Below, piece after piece: positions 36,400-42,613 of a DNA stretch of 42,613 bases (the stretch's first letter is position 1; each line of letters starts with the position of its first letter). Under the pieces are notes generated by a model. It made no database searches. It had not been told where the DNA came from and was given only the letters and a program-made list of their open reading frames with translations. The stretch lies in contig QKAL01000103.1 of assembly GCA_003246475.1 (NCBI GenBank), forward strand, positions 1-42,613. The letters run 5' to 3'. Made by a program: the position numbers and the translations under genes. The stretch is from Lentisphaerota bacterium. GTDB lineage: Bacteria; Verrucomicrobiota; Lentisphaeria; Victivallales; SZUA-371.

Positions 36400-36544
36400 G
36401 CCCATCTCACTGGGCGTTAAAAAGGCTGACTGCGGATCGTTGAGATTACAGGTAAAGGAAACCTGCATGTCCGAAGACACCACCACAGTCAGCCAAGAAA
36501 ATCAAACGGGATTTTCCTTTTTTGTATGCCATCTCACTGGCATA
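36400..36544 (-). promoter_or_regulatory. structured leader of minus-strand early operon: two hairpins with identical loop, and a 9-bp stem followed by T5
   Basis: GCCCA-GTGAGA-TGGGC (36415-36400), TATGCCA-GTGAGA-TGGCATA (36544-36525), GGCTGACTG...CAGTCAGCC-TTTTT (36494-36419) (minus-strand reading). Confidence 0.6.
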
Positions 36545-36554
36545 TGAAACAAAC

Positions 36555-36574
36555 AATACGGCTTTTTCCGTATT
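36555..36574. promoter_or_regulatory. operator-like inverted repeat AATACGG-N6-CCGTATT
   Basis: 7-bp perfect arms upstream of the HTH gene in a divergent intergenic region. Confidence 0.4.
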
Positions 36575-36653
36575 TTGTCAAATATGATTTGCAAAAAAAA
36601 TATAGAATAACATATTTTGTAGATAGTTTTAACAAAAACGAAAGAGGGACAAG

Positions 36654-37388
36654 ATGGGAAAAGTAGATTTGGGTTTCGCAGCTGCCGATGCGCTTGACCA
36701 TTATATGAATCGTTATTGCGATGCCACTGCAAAAGAAATGGGGGAAAAACTAGGTGTTGCCGCATCAACAGTGGGCCGATGGAGAGGTAATCCATTTTCT
36801 CAAGTTGAACCGGAAAAAATTGTGTTGATAAAGAACTTATGCGCGGAAACTTGGCCCAGCCCGGAAAAGATTGCGGAAATGGAGGACGAATGGGACGGCT
36901 GCCTTATCTCCGAACGCAGAGGATGCTACTCTAAGTCCAGAGGAACTTGTGTTCCTCTTGATGATGATTCCTACAACGAGAGAGCAGAACAAAAAGAATA
37001 CGAGAGAACTGTTGCCAAACGTAAAAACGAAATGCACTACAAGCGAGTCGTTATGCTTGAGAAAAAATATAGTTTACCAGAGTTAAGAGGTAAATATTTC
37101 AGAAGCATCCGTTATAACCTTCTTATTGAGCTGTCAAAAGATTTGAGCATGCATCTGCCCGACATAATTGAAAAATATCCACAGTGCAAAGGCATAATAT
37201 ACCATAATGACCAAAAGTTCTGGGGAACCAATGCCAATAAATCACTCGTTGAGCTGGCCAACATTTCCCAAGAAAATCTGAGCCGCAATGACAGATTCAA
37301 TGTTTTCACGAAGAACGAGCAACAACAACTTGTCGGATGCTTTCCTGCAATAATTGTTATAGCGTTGTTGATCCTAGCTGTTATATAA
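36654..37388 (+). CDS. HTH-containing protein with C-terminal transmembrane helix, possible phage repressor
   Basis: N-terminal CDATAKEMGEKLGVAASTVGRWRGNPFSQV; C-terminal LVGCFPAIIVIALLILAVI*; divergent from the early operon. Confidence 0.6.
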   Translation: MGKVDLGFAAADALDHYMNRYCDATAKEMGEKLGVAASTVGRWRGNPFSQVEPEKIVLIKNLCAETWPSPEKIAEMEDEWDGCLISERRGCYSKSRGTCVPLDDDSYNERAEQKEYERTVAKRKNEMHYKRVVMLEKKYSLPELRGKYFRSIRYNLLIELSKDLSMHLPDIIEKYPQCKGIIYHNDQKFWGTNANKSLVELANISQENLSRNDRFNVFTKNEQQQLVGCFPAIIVIALLILAVI

Positions 37389-37414
37389 AAAAAGCCCGGT
37401 TTTTCAGGCCGGGC
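37387..37414 (-). terminator. rho-independent terminator for the minus-strand accessory operon
   Basis: Minus: GCCCGG-cctgaaaaa-CCGGGC-TTTTTTTATA. Confidence 0.75.
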
Positions 37415-37422
37415 AGGGGAGG

Positions 37423-37629
37423 TTATATTTTCAATGCTAGTTGTTTTGGTTCTACTTGCGGCGGATCCGGATCATTGCGGTAATCGCGGTTGAGCCGGAT
37501 CTGTTCGCGATCCCAGGTCTGGCCGCAGTGGCCGCACTTGACGATGATCCCGTCGCGGTCGACGAACGCCGCCTCCATGGGCGTCGCCTGGCCGCATTTC
37601 CCGCAGCGGATCGCAAACCGCATCGGCAA
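37423..37629 (-). CDS. zinc-ribbon protein
   Basis: CGKCGQATP...VKCGHCGQTWDREQIRLNRDYRNDPDPPQVEPKQLALKI; two CxxC pairs. Confidence 0.6.
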   Translation of the reverse strand: MPMRFAIRCGKCGQATPMEAAFVDRDGIIVKCGHCGQTWDREQIRLNRDYRNDPDPPQVEPKQLALKI

Positions 37630-37633
37630 AGTA

Positions 37634-38065
37634 TTATTCATAATGAGCCTTGAACAAACCAAGTTGCCCTTTTAACGGACGGAACGGCAATTCGATGGAG
37701 GCGGCAAGCAACCAGTGTTTTTGTCCGGGAGCCGCCCAGCGACTGGGACTGTTATCAACAATATCAATCAGCGAAGTCTGGCCGATAATACCGCCGAATT
37801 CGCCTTTAGTTGGTTTTGAACGTGCTGGAGTATCACCGAACACGACGCCGAAATGTTCGACAACCATTTTCCCAACTGTTGCCGCCTTGGCCTCTTCCAC
37901 CCAGTAAAAAAACTCCCAATCAAACGATTTCCCTGCATGAATCAGTAGCGGTCCACGGTATGCCGTCGCCCATGTACGGTTCTCGACATCCTTTCGCATG
38001 TCCGGAGGGAGTTGTTTGGTTACGATCAGCCACGCCCAGGGCTGTTTAATTGACAGGCATTTCAT
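37634..38065 (-). CDS. ASCH-domain protein
   Basis: MKCLSIKQPWAWLIV...VENRTWATAYRGPLLIHAGKSFDWEF; FGGIIGQTSLIDIVDNSPSRWAAPGQKHWLL. Confidence 0.85.
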   Translation of the reverse strand: MKCLSIKQPWAWLIVTKQLPPDMRKDVENRTWATAYRGPLLIHAGKSFDWEFFYWVEEAKAATVGKMVVEHFGVVFGDTPARSKPTKGEFGGIIGQTSLIDIVDNSPSRWAAPGQKHWLLAASIELPFRPLKGQLGLFKAHYE

Positions 38066-38433
38066 GATTTCACCTTTTTGACTTCAAAAGCATCATAATC
38101 AAGATCTAAAGCCTCAACGTAAGTGATCAGTATTCCCGTGGAGCCGTCAAGAGCTGGCCACCCCTCTTCACTTTTGAATCTTTCAATTAGGCCCTTTTCG
38201 CTGGTTGGACATTCAACCATCAGGAAAAGCGCATCACGAGCCAGCATTTTTAATACAACCTGGACAATATCGCCGTCACAATCATCCAGTCGATCCTCGG
38301 AATTACTCCAGAAATTATTGATTAAGTGCAGATCTTTATCGGTCATAACTGAATGATCGATTTCAAAATCAATTTCCCATTCAACATGAAAGAGGTCGAC
38401 TGTTACGTTATATTTTTGTTTATTACTTTTCAT
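38062..38433 (-). CDS. hypothetical protein
   Basis: MKSNKQKYNVTVDLFHVEWEIDFEIDHSVMTDKDLHLINNFWSNSEDRLDDCDGDIVQVVLKMLARDA; start preceded by GGTGAAATA. Confidence 0.6.
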   Translation of the reverse strand: MKSNKQKYNVTVDLFHVEWEIDFEIDHSVMTDKDLHLINNFWSNSEDRLDDCDGDIVQVVLKMLARDALFLMVECPTSEKGLIERFKSEEGWPALDGSTGILITYVEALDLDYDAFEVKKVKS

Positions 38434-38453
38434 TATTTCACCACTTTGAATGC

Positions 38454-38651
38454 TCATTTCTCCATTAACTCCTTGACGGTTTGGCGTAGGTCCGGTGCTT
38501 TTTCTGCGTTATGGACGCCCATGATGTTCCAGGACGGCGCTTTCTTGCGGTATTTTGCCGTGGCTTCCTCTGGTGATTCAGCGTTGATATCTGTTGCTTT
38601 GAATTGAACCGAACTCCCCATCTTTTTGAACGATTGCACTGTAAATTTCAT
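38454..38651 (-). CDS. hypothetical protein
   Basis: 65-aa ORF; AGGTGAAATCATG start module. Confidence 0.55.
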   Translation of the reverse strand: MKFTVQSFKKMGSSVQFKATDINAESPEEATAKYRKKAPSWNIMGVHNAEKAPDLRQTVKELMEK

Positions 38652-38881
38652 GATTTCACCTCTTTATTTTTTTTGACTTCAATTTCATACACGACATTAC
38701 CAGTGGTGAGTGTCATTACTCCGTTATATTCCCGCAATATGTGTTCTGCTACAACATGAATTGCCGGATTGGTCACGTCGGTTTTTTCTCCTGCCCAACT
38801 TGTTGCGTTGGGAAATGCGCGTCCGATGTAAATTCGGTTTGTCAATGGTGACAAATCAATCTGCATGATTGTCTTCGACAT
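38648..38881 (-). CDS. hypothetical protein
   Basis: 77-aa ORF with SD GGAGGTGCGCA before ATG; ATGA overlap with next gene. Confidence 0.55.
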   Translation of the reverse strand: MSKTIMQIDLSPLTNRIYIGRAFPNATSWAGEKTDVTNPAIHVVAEHILREYNGVMTLTTGNVVYEIEVKKNKEVKS

Positions 38882-39068
38882 TGCGCACCTCCTTCGGTTC
38901 CGTGTTGATAATTGCCCGGATGGCGTTGAGCATGGAGACCTTGTCGCAATCCGGCGTCGGAACGGTCCGTAAAACCAGTTCCATTTGTTCCAGTTCCGCC
39001 CGTTCCGATGATCCGACCAGACCGATCAGCGCATCCCGCAACAGCTTAATTGTTTCTTTGTTCGTCAT
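38856..39068 (-). CDS. hypothetical protein
   Basis: 70-aa ORF, overlapping starts/stops in compact operon. Confidence 0.5.
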   Translation of the reverse strand: MTNKETIKLLRDALIGLVGSSERAELEQMELVLRTVPTPDCDKVSMLNAIRAIINTEPKEVRNVEDNHAD

Positions 39069-39376
39069 TTTATTTTTGATTCCTCATAGCTAATTCGTTC
39101 ATTTTCATCCTCATTGATTACGGAATTGATTAACGCCAGCATGGTACAGCGATCGCAGTAATCAAACGCGCACCGACACCGGAGCCGGGTTATCATGGGA
39201 AGAATGGACTTCAATGTTTCCTGCAATTTTTGATTTTCCTTTTCCAGATTTCCCAACAACATCCGGGCCTGATGGACATTTAGTCCGGACGGCTGGCCTT
39301 CAAGCAATGCCGCAACCAACTGGGTTTGTTTTTCCAGTTCCTGCCGATACTCTTCAATTGTATTCAGTTCTTTCAT
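39065..39376 (-). CDS. hypothetical protein
   Basis: MKELNTIEEYRQELEKQTQLVAALLEGQPSG...; start overlaps TGA of the upstream mini-ORF. Confidence 0.55.
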   Translation of the reverse strand: MKELNTIEEYRQELEKQTQLVAALLEGQPSGLNVHQARMLLGNLEKENQKLQETLKSILPMITRLRCRCAFDYCDRCTMLALINSVINEDENERISYEESKIK

Positions 39377-39486
39377 GATTGTTTTTTCTCTTCTTTTTGG
39401 GGACCGATGATCTTCCATCCGGCCAATTGTTCCCGTTTCAGATAGGCAATAAACTTCCGAGCAATGATGTATTTTTTATCATTCAT
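39373..39486 (-). CDS. 37-aa basic protein
   Basis: MNDKKYIIARKFIAYLKREQLAGWKIIGPQKEEKKQS*; AAAGGTGAAAATCATG start module; ATGA overlap downstream; below track length limit. Confidence 0.5.
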   Translation of the reverse strand: MNDKKYIIARKFIAYLKREQLAGWKIIGPQKEEKKQS

Positions 39487-39498
39487 GATTTTCACCTT

Positions 39499-39963
39499 TT
39501 ATCTAAAGAGAATGTTTTCGCGTTGTTGATACGCCTGACAACATCCAAGGGCAAACCGTTTAGTTGTTTCGTACCACTGTGAATAATCAGGATCATCCTT
39601 ACTCTGACGGATAATCAGCAATAATCGCAGGGCAATTTTGCCAGCATTATGCCAGCGGATGCAGCCGTCACAATCAGAATGATCCAGCAATATCTTGAGT
39701 GGATCAGAAATTGATTGCCAAGATATGCCTTTGCAATCCTGCATATGCCGCAGAACTTGATATCCTGAATGCAACGGTTCATTATAACAGTCTGCGCCAA
39801 GTTGTTTCCGTATCGCGTCAACTTCCTCCGTGGTTACATAATAGCCGGTGTGTCCTTGCATCATATCCAGCGGCAATCCGATTTGCTTTGCCAGCCAAAT
39901 GCGCCAGTAATTAAAAGTATGGAATCCGCCATGATAACAATCATGTGTGATGTCAAGCCCCAT
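39499..39963 (-). CDS. hypothetical phage protein with HSDCDG motif
   Basis: MGLDITHDCYHGGFHTFNYWRIWLA...LLDHSDCDGCIRWHNAGKIALRL. Confidence 0.65.
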   Translation of the reverse strand: MGLDITHDCYHGGFHTFNYWRIWLAKQIGLPLDMMQGHTGYYVTTEEVDAIRKQLGADCYNEPLHSGYQVLRHMQDCKGISWQSISDPLKILLDHSDCDGCIRWHNAGKIALRLLLIIRQSKDDPDYSQWYETTKRFALGCCQAYQQRENILFR

Positions 39964-39965
39964 GA

Positions 39966-40235
39966 TTATTTTCCCTCCGTCTTTTTCTTTTTTGCGTACA
40001 GTTCACATTCCCCATCCAAGCCCAAATACATGCACCTAAAAGGAGCAAGGCTGCAGACCTCAATTTTTCGGGCCTGGCGTTTGTGGTATTCGTTGTATAT
40101 GGAATAAAACATCGACAACAATACGAAAAACACTGCGATGTGCAGAAAGATCAATTCCCAGACGGCGTCCGGAACCAGAAACGACAGCATCAGAAAAATC
40201 AGCGCATAGAAATCAAGGCGAGGTATTGTAATCAT
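39966..40235 (-). CDS. small membrane protein
   Basis: 89 aa, two hydrophobic segments. Confidence 0.55.
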   Translation of the reverse strand: MITIPRLDFYALIFLMLSFLVPDAVWELIFLHIAVFFVLLSMFYSIYNEYHKRQARKIEVCSLAPFRCMYLGLDGECELYAKKKKTEGK

Positions 40236-40282
40236 AATTTTCCTTTCGCCCGGGTCGGAGCGAACCGTCCCGGGCAGTGAGT

Positions 40283-40420
40283 TTATTTTTTCGGTTTGGC
40301 TACGTTAAACATCTTGCGTTCCCGGAACTCTTCCAGCTTGCCTTTGTTCCAGTTGCACGTCGGTCGGAAGTAGCCGCACACCCGGCTAAACACTTCCGTG
40401 GGCTGTCCACATTTACTCAT
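40283..40420 (-). CDS. stand-alone protein resembling the C-terminal glycyl-radical tail of anaerobic ribonucleotide reductase (NrdD)
   Basis: MSKCGQPTEVFSRVCGYFRPTCNWNKGKLEEFRERKMFNVAKPKK*; NrdD-tail pattern RVxGYxRPxxNWNxGKxEEFxxRK; SD AAAAAAGGA upstream. Confidence 0.7.
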   Translation of the reverse strand: MSKCGQPTEVFSRVCGYFRPTCNWNKGKLEEFRERKMFNVAKPKK

Positions 40421-40436
40421 GATACTTTTTCCTTTT

Positions 40437-40673
40437 TTATTGATATTCAATGGTGTCGCACTTGCGGCAACGCATCCGGTTCTGGCCGGAATGGGGATGG
40501 ACGCCGTCCGGCCGAAATTCATGTCCGCCGGTTTTCAGGCAAACCGCCACGTCCAGCTGGCGTATTTCCGATATCAGCTTGTTAGCTTCGCTGTTCAATT
40601 CGAGCACGCGAAGCTGCCGGGCATTCATGGCCGCATACAATTCGTCCGGCGTTGCCTGGGGATCGATGTACAT
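40437..40673 (-). CDS. hypothetical protein with C-terminal CxxC
   Basis: MYIDPQATPDELYAAMNARQLRVLELNSEANKLISEIRQLDVAVCLKTGGHEFRPDG...MRCRKCDTIEYQ. Confidence 0.6.
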   Translation of the reverse strand: MYIDPQATPDELYAAMNARQLRVLELNSEANKLISEIRQLDVAVCLKTGGHEFRPDGVHPHSGQNRMRCRKCDTIEYQ

Positions 40674-40674
40674 C

Positions 40675-42135
40675 TCAAACCTCCAACATGCTTTGAGGTA
40701 CGGGGATTTCATTGATCGCGGACATCATGTATTCATCCCATTCCAGGTTCAGCAGCTTGCAGACCTCGAGCGCGGCATCGATGGACAAATCAGCCAGCCG
40801 AGTTTCCGATTCGCATTTGATCGCCTGACCGATGTCGCCTTTGATCCAGCGCCACTGCCGCCGGGTAATTTCCTTCATCGGCGCGGCCATGGCGGCCGCC
40901 AGACTGTCGAGGCCCGGCTCGAAGGGACAATCATCCTGCCAGCCGCCGATGCTGTCGACGCCGCGCAAGCCGATCAGACGGACCAACGTTTCGAGATCCG
41001 GCTCCGGCAGTTCGTTATTCAGGATATGTTCGTACAGCTTTTCCAGGGCGCGTTTCCAGCGGCGTTTTTCCAGACGTTCAACCGGATCCTCGACGATCAC
41101 CGGCGCGGCAGTACCGCCGGAGGAAGGGGCGGCGGTATCATTCTTTCGGATCCGGCAGTAAGTCCCGGCGCCGTCACCTCCGACGATATAGGCGTTGGCT
41201 TCCGCTTCCGGAACATCATTGTCCAGAATTTCAAAGTCATGCTTGTCGACGGAACCGAACTTTGGTTTTTCGTTGTAACAATAACTGTTGGTGACCAGTT
41301 CGATTTTTCGTTCCGGCTGAGTCTTGATCACTTTGACTTCGGCCTGGACGGCGGCGGCGGTTTTACGGTCCCAGCATTTGGGATCGAGACACCGGTCTTC
41401 TTCCGGATCCTTCAGTTCATCGAACAGCCACGGTTCGGCCAGCGACCGATGCGGACAATCGGCACATTCGCCGGTGGGGAATCCGGCATCGAGCAGCCGC
41501 CGGCAGAAATATTTATCCAACATGAAGGTAAAATTCTCGACGCTGCCGGGATGATCGAAGGTGCCAGGCTGATGGAACCCCTTGTGCAGATGTTCCTGGA
41601 CGGAGGCAGGGAAGCGGCTGATCGCGGCGTAATGCCCGATCTTCATTGCCGGGAAGCGCTCTTTCATCATGGCGTCCATCCAGTACGGAATCAGACTGCA
41701 GAACTGCAGCCGCAGCCGGATGTATTTTTCCGACCGGCCCAGCAGCGAGGCGATTTCCGCGACGTCATAGCGTTCCCGGAGCTGACTGAGCTGTGCAACT
41801 TCCTCCGTCAACGCCACCGCCCGGCGTTCGAAGTTTTCGACAAAGGAAATAAGTTCCGGATCGTCGGTGTCCAGCAGCCGGTAGTGGTCTGCCGGCAGCT
41901 CGTACCGTTCCAGGAGCATCAGTGCCAGGAAGCGGCAGCGTCCGGCGATGACGTCATATTTCTTGCCGTCGATTTCCGGTGCCAGCCTGGCCAGCGTGAT
42001 CGGATTAATCAGACCGGTGTTGCCGATCGACGCCGCCATGCTCTTGACGTCGTCGTCGGTGATCTCGCGGTTCTTGACACAGCGGATCTCGTTCAGGTTA
42101 ATGTTTACAGGAACTTTCGCGGTTGCCTTTTTCAT
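40675..42135 (-). CDS. ParB/sulfiredoxin-fold nuclease domain protein
   Basis: NLNEIRCVKNREITDDDVKSMAASIGNTGLINPITLARLA...YDVIAGRCRFLALMLL; HTH-like YDVAEIASLLGRSEKYIRLRLQF. Confidence 0.85.
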   Translation of the reverse strand: MKKATAKVPVNINLNEIRCVKNREITDDDVKSMAASIGNTGLINPITLARLAPEIDGKKYDVIAGRCRFLALMLLERYELPADHYRLLDTDDPELISFVENFERRAVALTEEVAQLSQLRERYDVAEIASLLGRSEKYIRLRLQFCSLIPYWMDAMMKERFPAMKIGHYAAISRFPASVQEHLHKGFHQPGTFDHPGSVENFTFMLDKYFCRRLLDAGFPTGECADCPHRSLAEPWLFDELKDPEEDRCLDPKCWDRKTAAAVQAEVKVIKTQPERKIELVTNSYCYNEKPKFGSVDKHDFEILDNDVPEAEANAYIVGGDGAGTYCRIRKNDTAAPSSGGTAAPVIVEDPVERLEKRRWKRALEKLYEHILNNELPEPDLETLVRLIGLRGVDSIGGWQDDCPFEPGLDSLAAAMAAPMKEITRRQWRWIKGDIGQAIKCESETRLADLSIDAALEVCKLLNLEWDEYMMSAINEIPVPQSMLEV

Positions 42136-42263
42136 TTTTCTTCTCCGGCTTCTTTGATTTCGACAGTTGTTTTGCCGAGGGAACGCAACGTTCCAGTTTT
42201 GTACAGCTTGCGCAATTTGGAGAGTTTGAACTTCGGGTTGTTACTGCGATTTGTCTTTTTCAT
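42132..42263 (-). CDS. 43-aa basic protein
   Basis: Own translation MKKTNRSNNPKFKLSKLRKLYKTGTLRSLGKTTVEIKEAGEEK*; ATGA overlap with ParB gene. Confidence 0.5.
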   Translation of the reverse strand: MKKTNRSNNPKFKLSKLRKLYKTGTLRSLGKTTVEIKEAGEEK

Positions 42264-42285
42264 GGTCTCACCCCATTGTTTTCCG

Positions 42286-42594
42286 TTATTCCACGGAGGT
42301 TAATTTTTCAGCCAGGACGCGCCCGGCTTCGGTCAACATCAAATCCCGCATGCGACGGTCACCGACTTTGTATTCGACGGTCACCAGTTTCAGGCGGGTC
42401 CATTTCTTGTTTTTTCTGCCGTTGGCCAGCATGGCCACTTTTTCCTGGACCGTTTTCTGATCCATGAGCAGAACTTCGGACAGCTCCCGGATGCAGAAGC
42501 CGGGATGCTCGTAAATCGTCAACAGAATCAGAAGGCTGGCGAGATCCAGCGACGGATATTGCCCGGCCACATCGATAAGATTATTCATAATCAA
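42286..42594 (-). CDS. winged-helix (MarR-like) DNA-binding protein
   Basis: LLILLTIYEHPGFCIRELSEVLLMDQKTVQEKVAMLANGRKNKKWTRLKLVTVEY. Confidence 0.65.
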   Translation of the reverse strand: MIMNNLIDVAGQYPSLDLASLLILLTIYEHPGFCIRELSEVLLMDQKTVQEKVAMLANGRKNKKWTRLKLVTVEYKVGDRRMRDLMLTEAGRVLAEKLTSVE

Positions 42595-42613
42595 TCCCAG
42601 TATCTTTTATATA

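Noticed and set aside
40450-42303. 617-aa + strand ORF antisense to ParB gene
   Set aside because: Shadow ORF of the real minus-strand genes; low-complexity composition.
1-42613. CRISPR array, IS element or rRNA
   Set aside because: No regularly spaced direct repeats, transposase ORFs or rRNA signatures found.

Overview
The window has two parts. Positions 1-~11.75 kb are bacterial chromosome: a truncated metallophosphoesterase, a GT2 glycosyltransferase, a YfhO-like membrane protein, a paaK/ACT/iorB/iorA aryl-2-oxoacid cluster, the rpmH-rnpA-yidD-yidC-jag(khpB) cluster, and a tRNA-Pro(CGG). Positions ~12.4 kb to the right edge are a P2/K139-like (DUF2586/DUF2597/DUF2590-type) contractile-tail prophage. 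It is nearly all on the minus strand and runs off the window; no integrase is visible. Recognised phage parts are the terminase and an Ogr-like Zn finger (+ strand), then scaffold O, capsid N, M, L, R, S, sheath, tube, E/E' with a -1 slippery site, tape measure, J, I, a displaced portal Q, tail fibre, gpD-like and gpV-like proteins and Dam. An early/accessory region encodes ParB, ASCH, small proteins, a broken HigB with HigA, and an HTH protein with a C-terminal TM helix. Main leads: (1) a 45-aa stand-alone protein resembling only the glycyl-radical tail of anaerobic RNR NrdD; (2) an unannotated structured RNA candidate at ~12.10-12.37 kb with three alternating 9-nt elements and a strong terminator; (3) an early-operon leader with duplicated hairpin+SD modules and an attenuator-like stem; (4) a spike protein with a baseplate-J-like insert; (5) portal relocation. 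All homology calls are from memory of family motifs; no searches were run.
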